A stretch of DNA of 16,678 bases from Candidatus Altarchaeum sp. (GCA_018260755.1 JAGTWP010000029.1:1-16678); one strand, 5' to 3'; counted from the stretch's first letter, positions 6,701 through 12,974 are shown. Notes: generated by a model from the letters alone, not told the origin. Numbers and translations: made by a program.

Positions 6701-8421
6701 ACACCATAAACAGGATTTCTATCTTTTAAGTGTGTCTTGTTTAACCATCCTTCCGTAACAACACCTGCAATAACAGTTACAAACGCATCATCAATTTTTA
6801 AAAATACTGGAACAGAATAATTGATTTTTGGGTTGTAGTTATAAGTGATGCTCAACTCTGTTTCTTGTCCTCTTATTTTATCAATATCTTCAAGGGGCTT
6901 AATAGTTCCATCTGCATATTTTACTCCTATGTTTTTTATAAGAAATTCATCTTCTGCAAGGATTTTGCTTTTGTTTTTTATTATAGATTCTAAAATATTG
7001 ATTTCCTTTATTTCATCCTTCTCATCAACCGCTATTTCTCTCGGAACCTCTACAAGCATACCCTTTTCTAAATTATCAGCAGTGATTTCTTTTGTTTCCA
7101 TGTAATTACACAAATTCATTAAAATTTCATACCATATCTTTGAATTAATAACTATGTTTTTTGTTTTGCTCTCTTTTGAAATATACTTCTTTGTGAATGG
7201 AATTCCCAAATTTTTTAAGGCATCTTCAACAATATCGCCAAATTCTGTTCTAAAGATTATTCTTTTTTCTTTGTCATCATTTCTTCCGCATAAAATTTGA
7301 TTAAGAATTATATCAAAAAATTTAGAAGATTTTATTTTTTCCGTAACTTTAAATTTACTTCTCTCTTGGTTGTAAAAGCCATCCTTCAAGTGCAAATTGC
7401 TTAATTTATCAATAAAAGGGTATATCAAAAATTCTTTATTTTTTAGGCCTAAACTAAAGAACCTGTGCTGATTTGTGACTTTTATGTCATCTCCGTTATC
7501 CAAAGAAATTTTACAAAGGTTCTCATCATTTTTTCTTTTAAATAATTCCGAGGCGTAAGCGGGCTTTGCAATGCCATTTGCACCGGAAAATATCTTAAAA
7601 TGTGCATTATTATTGTTATTATTTGCATCATTGTCATTAATGTTGTTGTCTATCCATTCTCCAATAGTTGTAAATTTAGGTGTGGGATTTACCGTCCAAA
7701 TTTTTTCGTTTTTATCCAAACAAAAATAATCCATATCGTGTATATGTATTTCCCCCCTCATGTGCGCATCCGCCAATTCCAAAGGCAAAACCTTAATCAA
7801 AGAATATTCCTTGCTAATCTGGTCAGCCATTAATTTATGAATCGTCTCGGGATTAAATTGTAAATTTGCATTTTCTTTGCTTCCGTGCTCAATAAGAAAG
7901 GTAACATCATAAACAGGCATTCCGAGTCGTGTGTACAATTTTCTTTCATTTTCAAAGCCGGCTTTTAACAATTCAACACAAACCATTTCTCTTATTAAAG
8001 GAGCCGTAACAAATTCCAGGTTTAATTTCCCCATTTGTTTTTTAACGGTTTTTGATATTCTTTCGGCAATTTTTTCATCAATATCAGTTTCTTCAATAAG
8101 CGACCTCGTGATTTTATTCGCATCAAAATCCTCAAATGTAGATAAAGAAGTTCTTACCTTTGTTGTATTTCCTTGGAGATATTTATCGGCAAGTTTATTA
8201 TCTATGCCCTTTAATTTTTCATAGACCTTTGCTCTGATTTCCTTGCTTGAAATTTCTATTTCGGTATCTGATACATTATTTTTTATTTCCTCGAAAATTT
8301 CAGTTGCTGTACTTACTGCTAACGATGCCTGTAGCCCTACATTTAAAAGCGAATTGATAATTTTGTCATTATTAAATTTCTCCGTTTTGTCGCTTTTCCT
8401 TACAAACACTTGCCGGGTCAT
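3751..8421 (-). CDS. nrdD: Anaerobic ribonucleoside-triphosphate reductase with two inteins
   Basis: The 1556-residue precursor is an oxygen-sensitive class III ribonucleotide reductase, making dNTPs through a glycyl radical. Extein 1 (residues 1-233) holds an ATP-cone (about 3-95), a second cone-like region (about 90-185) and the conserved GEIHIHDMDYF. Intein 1 is 234-752; extein 2 (753-962) begins STRPFCFSHD and includes NCAGGQGFSYFNTFLAP. Intein 2 is 963-1202; extein 3 (1203-1556) begins CCAFLMP and ends with a zinc site (Cys1463, 1466, 1477, 1480) and the glycyl-radical loop SRITGYYQ, with Gly1493 the likely radical site (734 in the spliced protein). Splicing would leave 797 residues, a normal length for an archaeal NrdD with ATP-cone. 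The reading frame is intact throughout. The redoxin gene follows by 11 bp. ATG 8421 is the only sensible start, giving the ATP-cone directly. Confidence 0.95.
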   Translation of the reverse strand: MTRQVFVRKSDKTEKFNNDKIINSLLNVGLQASLAVSTATEIFEEIKNNVSDTEIEISSKEIRAKVYEKLKGIDNKLADKYLQGNTTKVRTSLSTFEDFDANKITRSLIEETDIDEKIAERISKTVKKQMGKLNLEFVTAPLIREMVCVELLKAGFENERKLYTRLGMPVYDVTFLIEHGSKENANLQFNPETIHKLMADQISKEYSLIKVLPLELADAHMRGEIHIHDMDYFCLDKNEKIWTVNPTPKFTTIGEWIDNNINDNDANNNNNNAHFKIFSGANGIAKPAYASELFKRKNDENLCKISLDNGDDIKVTNQHRFFSLGLKNKEFLIYPFIDKLSNLHLKDGFYNQERSKFKVTEKIKSSKFFDIILNQILCGRNDDKEKRIIFRTEFGDIVEDALKNLGIPFTKKYISKESKTKNIVINSKIWYEILMNLCNYMETKEITADNLEKGMLVEVPREIAVDEKDEIKEINILESIIKNKSKILAEDEFLIKNIGVKYADGTIKPLEDIDKIRGQETELSITYNYNPKINYSVPVFLKIDDAFVTVIAGVVTEGWLNKTHLKDRNPVYGVSFSNNDKNIIKKFELAAESIFGKRPKNYLRENGVTTVTFGSKIAYLLFKYVFSIGEYAKNKKLPDFTIMFNKENIKSLLDFFKKCDGNGTNEYYTSSEDLASQIKWLLRRLGKRCLTHKQQNMFVIKESENRYISFKDANFICVKEKNISDKPEYVYDLSCPDARRYLVGASPVYVHNSTRPFCFSHDIRFFLKHGLKVDGVGNHTAVAGPAKKPDVAFLHAAKVLASAQVNCAGGQGFSYFNTFLAPYITGLPYEKVKQLAQMFIYEMSMMYVARGGQTVFSSIDCDMEVPEQFKDIPAVLPGGIVKENTTYADFEDETKTLFNAIVDVYLKGDYTGKAFNFPKFEVQLYPKKMDKNEDVLLKVSELAAKFGTPYYIINQPYMPLYACYQSLPYDEKVWIIKGEELHLVRIGEYINKIMDEEMKEKGHINLVRGFEGEVEIAESQDYVLSFNPKTLKIEKKKIGKVMRHPKKEEIIRFHLAFNKDITVTSNHKLIVEEKGKIIEKRAKDIKPGARLIGIRNMKKVIEELKLNVFEYEDKNAKEVYKEVGASWYTNLMGSNVTLKSGKDSVSIYHTLDRFGYDYAFSNLAIYEVRTIEFVIKGGYVYDFADVEDYHNFTNVHGIFSSNCCAFLMPLSDANTEDDVRDGTVRGGALQVVTINLPQIAYESNRDENKFIEILKDRMEKAKSVHILKREIIKKNQNLGMLPFMSQIVNEKGDKYLEVDRQSFVMGLVGMNECVKFMTGYELHEDTGWKFGLKVMNKMKKMVADIRKETGLNFSLARTPAESSAYRLAQIDIKRFPDKFITNGEGKDAYYTNSFHIRPSANIPLWKRLSVEGSFHPLTDGGAMSHIWLGEQNPDPEAILSLTKKIATKTAIQYMAFTKDLTVCSNCNFVTGGLHNKCPNCNSENVEWWSRITGYYQNIKGWNKGKLKELQDRRRYGFENNDKITAKEISFTMKEGDYEARFEKLKEKLKYDTSLDF
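4816..5535 (-). other. Intein 2 of NrdD, 240 aa, no recognisable homing endonuclease
   Basis: This in-frame protein-splicing element covers residues 963-1202 of the precursor. It starts with Cys963 (CYQSLPYDEKVW), carries block B as VTSNHKL (T-x-x-H, about 1065), and block F/G as VYDFADVEDYHNFTNVHG followed by FSSN. Asn1202 is the last residue and Cys1203 is the +1 nucleophile. The C-terminal SSN before Cys resembles the IASN ending of DnaE-type inteins rather than the commoner HN. No LAGLIDADG or HNH motif is visible; about 90 residues beyond a minimal splicing domain are unexplained. Removing it joins LYA to CCAFLMP, so it sits at a double cysteine that probably belongs to the catalytic finger loop. 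Confidence 0.9.
6166..7722 (-). other. Intein 1 of NrdD, 519 aa, with LAGLIDADG endonuclease
   Basis: This element covers residues 234-752. It starts with Cys234 (CLDKNEKIWTVNPTPKF), has block B as VTNQHRF (about 314-320) and ends with block F/G VYDLSCPDARRYLVGASPV then YVHN, followed by Ser753 as the +1 nucleophile. The middle contains two degenerate LAGLIDADG helices, VIAGVVTEGWL (about 549-559, acidic Glu) and SLLDFFKKCDGNG (about 650-662, acidic Asp), spaced as in a monomeric DOD homing endonuclease that would invade intein-less nrdD alleles. Both acidic residues are kept, so it may be active. An Asn-rich low-complexity stretch lies near residues 258-272, probably a surface loop. Splicing restores DMDYF-STRPFCFS. 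Confidence 0.93.
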
Positions 8422-8454
8422 TTTGATTAGGTATAAATTTGAAAATTTAAATTT

Positions 8455-8480
8455 AAGTTTAGAAATTAAGTTTAGAAATT
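8455..8480. repeat. 13-bp tandem duplication upstream of nrdD
   Basis: AAGTTTAGAAATT occurs twice without a gap (8455-8467, 8468-8480), 34 bp upstream of the nrdD start codon, followed by a partial echo (TTAGAAA). It lies in the probable promoter of nrdD. Confidence 0.7.
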
Positions 8481-8519
8481 AATTAAAAATTAGAAAGGAA
8501 ACATAAAACTTTAAAGAAT

Positions 8520-8592
8520 TAGGACTTACGCATTTGCATCGTAAAAAGGCTTCAGTAATTCAAGGGTTTACTTTTGGTTTGCGTAAGTTCTG
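8520..8592. mobile_element. 73-bp MITE-like element with inverted termini and possible 5-bp target duplication
   Basis: The left end TAGGACTTACGCA (8520-8532) matches the reverse complement of the right end TGCGTAAGTTCTG (8580-8592) at 11 of 13 positions. AGAAT flanks the element on both sides (8515-8519 and 8593-8597), as expected of a target-site duplication. There is no room for a transposase. It lies between the nrdD promoter and the 3' end of the truncated NFACT gene. Termini of the type GGACTTACGCA are familiar to me from insertion sequences and MITEs in several prokaryotes, but I cannot name the family here. Confidence 0.65.
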
Positions 8593-8675
8593 AGAATAAT
8601 GGAATTTTCGCAGAGATTTGAAACTGAAATCGGAAAAAATTTATATTTCTGTGCCTTTTTAAATGCGAGAAAAAT

Positions 8676-9542
8676 TTAAATTTCAACAACAAGATTAGTT
8701 CCTTCGGTCCTCTTTATTCTGCTATCAGGTCTTTTATTTTTTGCGTTTTCCAGAATTTCCTCAATAGTACTAAAATTTTGATAAATTTCATCGCCTGTTT
8801 TTATCCATAGTAATGCTTCCTCACCAAGTTCTTTCATCCTTTTTCGCTGCTGTTCGGCGACAAATTCCTGTTTTTTTAAGTCCTTCTCTATTTTCTCATT
8901 TTTGGGATCCTTGCGTCCATTGCCCTCAATTAAATTTTTAAACATTTCCAAAATTTCGCTTTCCTTATTTTCCAAAATTTTAATTCCGTATTCTAAATTT
9001 AATTTATCTTTTGGCAATGTATCATAATATACCCCGAAAAATATCCTTAACTTTTTATCCTCCTCATTCGGCATATTTTCCGGAAATTTATAAATTTCTC
9101 CCGGCTTTATTGCCCTGCCTTTCCATTCCCTCTTAACTAATCCGTCTATTATTTTATTCTCGTTATCGCATAATACAACATTTCCGCTGCCAAAAAATTC
9201 AAGATAAATTATGTGATTTAATGTTTTTACGGACAAAATTTTATCATTATTGCATTGCGAGACCTCAGATATAAATTTATTCTCAAGATATTTTCTTAAA
9301 ACCATCGCATAAGTTGACGGCATCTGCGGATTTTCAATAATATCATTGGTATAAACAAAGGCAGAGTTATTTGTGATGAGCAAAATTTTCTTTTCCTGTT
9401 TATGAACCACAAATTTAATGACATATCCCTCTTCTCTTTTGACATAATAAATTTTCTCAATGCGTCCGTTTGAAATTTCATCTTTGAGTTTCCTGCATAA
9501 AATGTAAAAGTCAAATCCACAGGTCTTTCTGAAGGATTCCAT
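8676..9542 (-). CDS. NFACT/RqcH-like protein, N-terminal half only (288 aa)
   Basis: The N-terminal ~170 residues match the NFACT-N domain: DFYILCRKLKDE, an ENPQMPSTYAMVLRKYL segment, a strand pair around YLEFFGSGNVVLCD, and RAIKPGEIYKFP. A reduced linker region follows (about 170-205), then a basic helical segment (DLKKQEFVAEQQRKRMKEL) and a GDEIYQNFSTIEEILENAK motif typical of the coiled-coil part. The family (bacterial RqcH, eukaryotic Rqc2/NEMF and archaeal homologues) binds stalled large ribosomal subunits and usually has 550-700 residues with a C-terminal NFACT-R domain; this one stops at 288, before the M region and NFACT-R. It could be a split-gene half or a truncated gene; a MITE-like element lies 83 bp beyond the stop codon. 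The frame is intact and the stop is clean. Family assignment is good, function uncertain. Confidence 0.75.
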   Translation of the reverse strand: MESFRKTCGFDFYILCRKLKDEISNGRIEKIYYVKREEGYVIKFVVHKQEKKILLITNNSAFVYTNDIIENPQMPSTYAMVLRKYLENKFISEVSQCNNDKILSVKTLNHIIYLEFFGSGNVVLCDNENKIIDGLVKREWKGRAIKPGEIYKFPENMPNEEDKKLRIFFGVYYDTLPKDKLNLEYGIKILENKESEILEMFKNLIEGNGRKDPKNEKIEKDLKKQEFVAEQQRKRMKELGEEALLWIKTGDEIYQNFSTIEEILENAKNKRPDSRIKRTEGTNLVVEI

Positions 9543-9639
9543 TTTTAAATTTTAATCGGATTATCTTATTTAATTTGATTTATTCAATTAACTTTTTATT
9601 TTTTTAAAATTAAAAGAGGTATCGTTGTATTTTATAAAC

Positions 9640-10028
9640 ATACCAAAAAACCACTCTAAAACAATCAGAACTGCCCTCTTAAAACTACCCTCTTAAAACC
9701 ACTCCTAAAAACTACCCCAAAACAACTTGAAACTACCCTTTGAAACTACCCTCTTAAAACCACTCCTAAAAACTACCCCAAAACAACTTGAAACTACCCT
9801 CTTAAAACCACCCTCTTAAAAACACTCCTAAAAACTACTCTAAAACAACTTTCAAAACTACTCTCTTAAAACCACTCCCCAAAAACTACTCTAAAACAAC
9901 TTTCAAAACTACTCTCTTAAAACCACTCCCCAAAAACTACTCTAAAACAACTTTCAAAACTACTCTCTTAAAACCACTCCCTGAAACTACCACCAAACAA
10001 CTTGAAACTACCCTTTGAAACTACCCTA
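9640..10028 (+). repeat. A/C-rich minisatellite, about 51-bp unit, about 6 copies
   Basis: The phrase CTCTTAAAAC recurs at 9676, 9690, 9751, 9799, 9813, 9863, 9914 and 9965. The last three copies are spaced 51 bp apart and nearly identical; earlier copies are diverged, with spacings of 14, 61, 48 and 50. Sub-phrases are CAACTT, AAACTACC and AAAACTACT. The + strand is almost without G and about four fifths A+C, an extreme amino/keto strand bias. All frames are interrupted in the older copies and no start codon is present, so it is non-coding. It fills the gap between the debranching enzyme's 3' end and the NFACT gene's 5' end, both on the - strand. Confidence 0.88.
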
Positions 10029-10050
10029 AAATAAAAATAAATAATACTTG

Positions 10051-10091
10051 TATCGTGTTCGAAAGCGTCCCAAGCAAAAGCGGACACTATG
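10051..10091. other. Local GC-richer islet with imperfect inverted repeat
   Basis: TATCGTGTTCG (10051-10061) is imperfectly complementary to CGGACACTATG (10081-10091), with 8 of the central 10 positions matching. The stretch is visibly richer in G+C than its surroundings. On the - strand it lies about 40-80 bases downstream of the debranching enzyme stop codon. A terminator or a small structured RNA are options; nothing decides between them. Confidence 0.35.
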
Positions 10092-10105
10092 AGATTAAAG
10101 AAAAT

Positions 10106-10129
10106 ATTTGTTATACTATTTGTTATACA
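10106..10129. repeat. 12-bp tandem duplication at the debranching enzyme 3' end
   Basis: ATTTGTTATACT is followed directly by ATTTGTTATACA (10106-10117, 10118-10129). The second copy abuts the stop codon of the - strand gene that ends at 10130. Confidence 0.65.
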
Positions 10130-12088
10130 TTAACATTGGTCGTTCAGTAAATCCAACACCCTCAATATTTCCGCAACACTCCACGCCTGTGCAATACAAC
10201 CCCTCGGAGTGTGAGGGTAATCTCCATCAAAAATTTCCGGGCTTGTGCCAAATTTTTCAGCATATTCCAAAAGGGGGGTTAAAAATTTCATTGCTTCTTG
10301 CTTACTTTCTCTACTGTAATTATTTATCTTTAAATATGCATCTATAAAACCTCCCGTCAAAAACGGCCATACGGTTCCGTTATGATATGCCTTATCCCGA
10401 TTTTCTTCATTTCCTTCATAAACTCCTTTGTAATTCTCATCTTTCTTGCTTAATGTTCTCAATCCGCAAGGAGTATATAATTCCTCAAAAACCACATTGA
10501 AAATTTTTGTTTTTCTCTCATCGTCAATAACATTAAAAGGCAGACCTATTGCAAAAATCTGATTTGGTCTTATGGAATCATCCTCCACATCTGAAGGACT
10601 TATTACATCATAGAGGCATTGCTTTTTTTTGTTCCAAAAAATTTCAAAATTTTTCTTTACACATCCTAAAATTTCCACATAGTCAAATCGCTTATTAAGT
10701 AATTTTGAGAAAAATTTTAATATGCTTAAAGCATTATACCACAAGGCATTTATTTCTACCGCCTTTCCTTCTCGTTTTGTCCATTTCGTATCCATCCATG
10801 TCGTTTGCGGATTTGAAATAATTAAACAGTCATGAGCCATTTTACAGGCAGAGTTTCCTTTTATATAACCTTCAACGATTTCGCACAATTTTTGATGGAT
10901 TTCTTCAATAAATTTTATGTCTTTTGTATAAATGTAGTAAAAATAAGATGCATTGAAAAGCCAAAGTGATGCATCGCTTGAATTGTGCGGGCATTCAAAA
11001 GGACATGTTACCGGAATAAAATTCGGAATTAATCCTTTGTGCATAAAATTTAGCCATCTTTTTATTATGCTTCCTGCAATTTCATACCTTCCCGTTGCCA
11101 GACATAATCCGGGAATTGAGAGCATCGTGTCTCTTCCCCATTCATCAAACCAGTGATAGCCGGCAATTATTCCATAACCCTTCGAAGATTGAATTATAAA
11201 TTTATCCGCCATTTTCAAACTTTGTTTTAAAATCTCTTTATTTGAAGTTAAGTTTGTTAAATTTTTTATACGTAGAATTTCATTGTTTCTGCTCGTTTCA
11301 TAATTTAGTTCTTCAATTTTTATCTCATCTGTTGTTGCCACAATTGTAATCTCTTTTTCTTTTCCATCAAAGGTATCAAAAAAATATCCGGGACAATATA
11401 AGTCCTCAAAGCAATCATAGCCGCGCTCTTTTTCTTCTCTATAAAATGTGTTCCATAATATGTATTCTTTCTTTAAGAAGTTTAATTCCGATGCAAATTT
11501 GAGCCTTAAATTTTTATGCTCAACGAAAACATGTTTTTGATTTTCAGAGACCTCACACATAAACCTTTCTTTTAAATCAGATAAATGTAAATTCTTATGA
11601 AAATTTCTCATATTCAGCAAAGGCGAGAGAAAAAATTTTATATTGTTGTGGGGCATGTCGCATTTGATTTTGTAATGAAGAATAACAGAATTTTCTCCGT
11701 GAGGCATTAAAATTTCCTTTTCAACCGCAACACCTTTATCTTCAATATAATAATAAAATTTCGGAAACGGCTCAATTTCGCTTTTAACAAAAAATTTAAA
11801 CCCCTGCGGGTGAAAAATATCTTCAAGATTTGTATTCCGGTCCTTCTTATAATGATGGGTTCCGAGTTCATAAATTTTTCCATCTATTTCCACACTTTCA
11901 TCAATACCCGAAAGGACAACATATCTTTCATTATTATATGCCGCAACAAGTAATCCGTGATATTTTCTCGTGTTTAAATTCAATCTCGTTGATGAAGCAT
12001 ATCCGCCGAGTCCGTTTGTAATTAAATACTCTGTAAGATGTTTTTGATTTATACCCTCAGCACTATTGATATTTACTGGGAATTCCAT
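10130..12088 (-). CDS. Glycogen debranching enzyme (amylo-alpha-1,6-glucosidase, GH133 type)
   Basis: The 652-residue protein has the two-domain layout of archaeal/bacterial glycogen debranching enzymes. The N-terminal beta-rich domain (about 15-250) shows NGLGGY (25-30) and RKYHGLLVA (41-49). The C-terminal (alpha/alpha)6 barrel (about 280-645) shows WFDEWGRDTMLSIPGL (313-328), HNSSDASLW, TTWMDTKW (429-436), VEINALWYNAL (444-454), RPNQIFA, NGTVWPFLTG and AQAWSVAEILR. It hydrolyses alpha-1,6 branch points of glycogen in the cytoplasm; the acidic residues in the DEWGRD and WMD motifs are the candidates for catalysis. Length is normal. No other glycogen genes lie in the window. ATG 12088 is chosen because the N-terminal motif starts shortly after. 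The gene lies downstream of the spt4 end of the cluster, separated by 160-440 bp of degraded sequence, and probably has its own promoter. Confidence 0.9.
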   Translation of the reverse strand: MEFPVNINSAEGINQKHLTEYLITNGLGGYASSTRLNLNTRKYHGLLVAAYNNERYVVLSGIDESVEIDGKIYELGTHHYKKDRNTNLEDIFHPQGFKFFVKSEIEPFPKFYYYIEDKGVAVEKEILMPHGENSVILHYKIKCDMPHNNIKFFLSPLLNMRNFHKNLHLSDLKERFMCEVSENQKHVFVEHKNLRLKFASELNFLKKEYILWNTFYREEKERGYDCFEDLYCPGYFFDTFDGKEKEITIVATTDEIKIEELNYETSRNNEILRIKNLTNLTSNKEILKQSLKMADKFIIQSSKGYGIIAGYHWFDEWGRDTMLSIPGLCLATGRYEIAGSIIKRWLNFMHKGLIPNFIPVTCPFECPHNSSDASLWLFNASYFYYIYTKDIKFIEEIHQKLCEIVEGYIKGNSACKMAHDCLIISNPQTTWMDTKWTKREGKAVEINALWYNALSILKFFSKLLNKRFDYVEILGCVKKNFEIFWNKKKQCLYDVISPSDVEDDSIRPNQIFAIGLPFNVIDDERKTKIFNVVFEELYTPCGLRTLSKKDENYKGVYEGNEENRDKAYHNGTVWPFLTGGFIDAYLKINNYSRESKQEAMKFLTPLLEYAEKFGTSPEIFDGDYPHTPRGCIAQAWSVAEILRVLDLLNDQC

Positions 12089-12190
12089 GATGAAATAAAA
12101 AATACGAAATTTATTAAAGTTATTTCAGTGACAGAATCATTTAATGAAGGAATATGCCCTACTTCATAATTAGTTTTCTATCCTATTAGA

Positions 12191-12214
12191 TATTCAGGCA
12201 TTTATTCAGGCATT
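12191..12214. repeat. Perfect 12-bp tandem duplication
   Basis: TATTCAGGCATT occurs twice without a gap (12191-12202, 12203-12214). Read on the - strand the duplication spans the stop codon of a 15-codon frame (12249 to 12202, MSENQKDIFDVEMPE) that starts 1 base after the stop of the segment at 12251-12514. That micro-frame could be a relic or chance. Together with AT-rich sequence this is all I see between 12089 and 12250. Confidence 0.75.
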
Positions 12215-12250
12215 TCAACATCAAAGATGTCTTTTTGGTTTTCAGACATT

Positions 12251-12514
12251 TTAATTTTCCTTTAAAATTTCTCTGATTGCGAGTAAATCCAGTTTTGATT
12301 GCGATTTTATTGTTTCATTGGCGCATTCTGCAAACAAAATATTATTCTTAACAAGATACATCTTTACTACTTCATCAATCTCACTCGTAGAAATTTTATC
12401 TCTTTCATTGAACATTTTAAGTGTTGAAAGTACATCACCATAATTAACCTTGTAAGGAACATCGTTGTATTTTATTTCGCCCCCAAATCTTTTGAGCTTC
12501 CTTAAGGTATCGAC
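12251..12514 (-). pseudogene. Start-less coding segment downstream of spt4, 87 codons
   Basis: An open frame runs from just after a TAA at 12515-12517 to the TAA at 12251-12253. It reads VDTLRKLKRFGGEIKYND and continues with a helical, charged sequence (about residues 30-87) ending in AIREILKEN. The amino-acid make-up looks like real protein, with Lys, Glu, Ile and Leu spaced as in amphipathic helices. There is no ATG, GTG or TTG before the first Met at 12413-12415, which would leave only 54 residues. I do not recognise the family. In many archaea the genes after rpo7-spt4 are a DUF359 protein and ribosomal proteins S24e and S27ae; none is present here. It is probably the remaining 3' part of a decayed gene, or a short gene starting at 12415. 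Confidence 0.45.
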
Positions 12515-12528
12515 TTAAAAGCTTAAAA

Positions 12529-12735
12529 TTACCTTACATTCAGCACATATCTTCCGCTTAAAACCTTTGTATTACTTCTTTCCTCAATCTTTTTTGCAAC
12601 TTCTGATTTTTCAGGATTTATAATTCCCACAAACCCGCTGTGTGTTTCACTTGTCGGAATTTTACAAACAGGACATCTTTTTACATTCTCGTCATACAGC
12701 ATAAAACATTTCCTGCACGCTCTGCCTTCGCTCAT
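12529..12735 (-). CDS. spt4: Transcription elongation factor Spt4 (formerly RpoE'')
   Basis: The 68-residue protein has the archaeal Spt4 zinc-ribbon: CRKC at Cys7/Cys10 and CPVC at Cys21/Cys24, followed by the strand-rich core with SGFVGIINPEKSEVAKKI and a terminal SGRYVLNVR. Spt4 binds the NGN domain of Spt5, and the pair closes over the RNA polymerase cleft to raise processivity. Length is typical. It follows rpo7 on the same strand as is usual in archaea, but the 239-bp gap is larger than expected and contains a copy of the first 32 bases of this gene. ATG 12735 places the first Cys pair where the family has it. Confidence 0.92.
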   Translation of the reverse strand: MSEGRACRKCFMLYDENVKRCPVCKIPTSETHSGFVGIINPEKSEVAKKIEERSNTKVLSGRYVLNVR

Positions 12736-12738
12736 TTT
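12704..12738. repeat. 35-bp direct repeat, copy A (spt4 5' end)
   Basis: The 35 bases covering the first 32 bases of spt4 and the 3 bases before its start codon are repeated exactly at 12884-12918, a shift of 180 bp. This copy lies inside the functional gene. Confidence 0.9.
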
Positions 12739-12819
12739 ATCTGATTATTAAATTTAAATTTATTGTTTGGTTAATTATGGTAAAATTTTGAATTTATCAG
12801 GGTAAATTTATTAAATTTT

Positions 12820-12915
12820 TCAAAGATTTACTTTTTCTTTCTTTTCGGCGTATTTTCTTTCTTTTTTAAAGAAAGAAAAGTGCAAACATTTCCTGCACGC
12901 TCTGCCTTCGCTCAT
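12820..12915 (-). pseudogene. Spt4 N-terminal fragment, 31 codons (copy B of the duplication)
   Basis: The exact 35-bp repeat at 12884-12918 brings a second start codon and the residues MSEGRACRKC in frame. The frame then departs from Spt4 (LHFSFFKKERKYAEKKEK) and stops at TGA 12820-12822. It has only the first zinc Cys pair, so it cannot be a working Spt4. It lies in the rpo7-spt4 gap, on the same strand. It could be an accidental duplication or a decoy translation start in the leader of spt4. Confidence 0.55.
12853..12879. terminator. 12-bp perfect hairpin in the rpo7-spt4 gap
   Basis: TTTTCTTTCTTT (12853-12864) pairs perfectly with AAAGAAAGAAAA (12868-12879) around a 3-nt loop. It is a homopurine-homopyrimidine stem about 95 bases downstream of the rpo7 stop codon and inside the fragment frame at 12820-12915. 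It may stop or pause transcription between rpo7 and spt4. The related phrase TTTCTTTCTTTTCGG lies just beside it (12835-12849). Confidence 0.45.
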
Positions 12916-12974
12916 TTTCAGATTTATTAAATGTTAAATTTTGAAGTGTTATTACGGTTAAATTTTAAACATAA

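Noticed and set aside
7600-7650. Trinucleotide-like ATT/GTT repeat
   Set aside because: It encodes the Asn-rich loop of intein 1 and is in frame, so it is a coding low-complexity tract rather than an independent repeat.
3751-8421. A large multidomain fusion or a self-splicing group I/II intron in nrdD
   Set aside because: The frame is continuous and both insertions carry protein-splicing blocks with Cys1 and terminal Asn; removal at protein level explains them fully.
8599-8679. 26-codon + strand frame (MEFSQRFETEIGKNLYFC...) after the MITE-like element
   Set aside because: Too short, overlaps the NFACT stop codon on the other strand, no detectable signal for translation; it may be a relic but cannot be supported.
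9806-10018. Open + strand frame through the minisatellite giving a 17-residue repeat (LLKPLPKNYSKTTFKTT)
   Set aside because: The 51-bp period is a multiple of three so the recent copies stay open, but there is no start codon, older copies have indels that break the frame, and the whole frame is only about 70 codons.
9640-10028. CRISPR array
   Set aside because: Units are repeated throughout, with no unique spacers and irregular spacing; no cas genes in the window.
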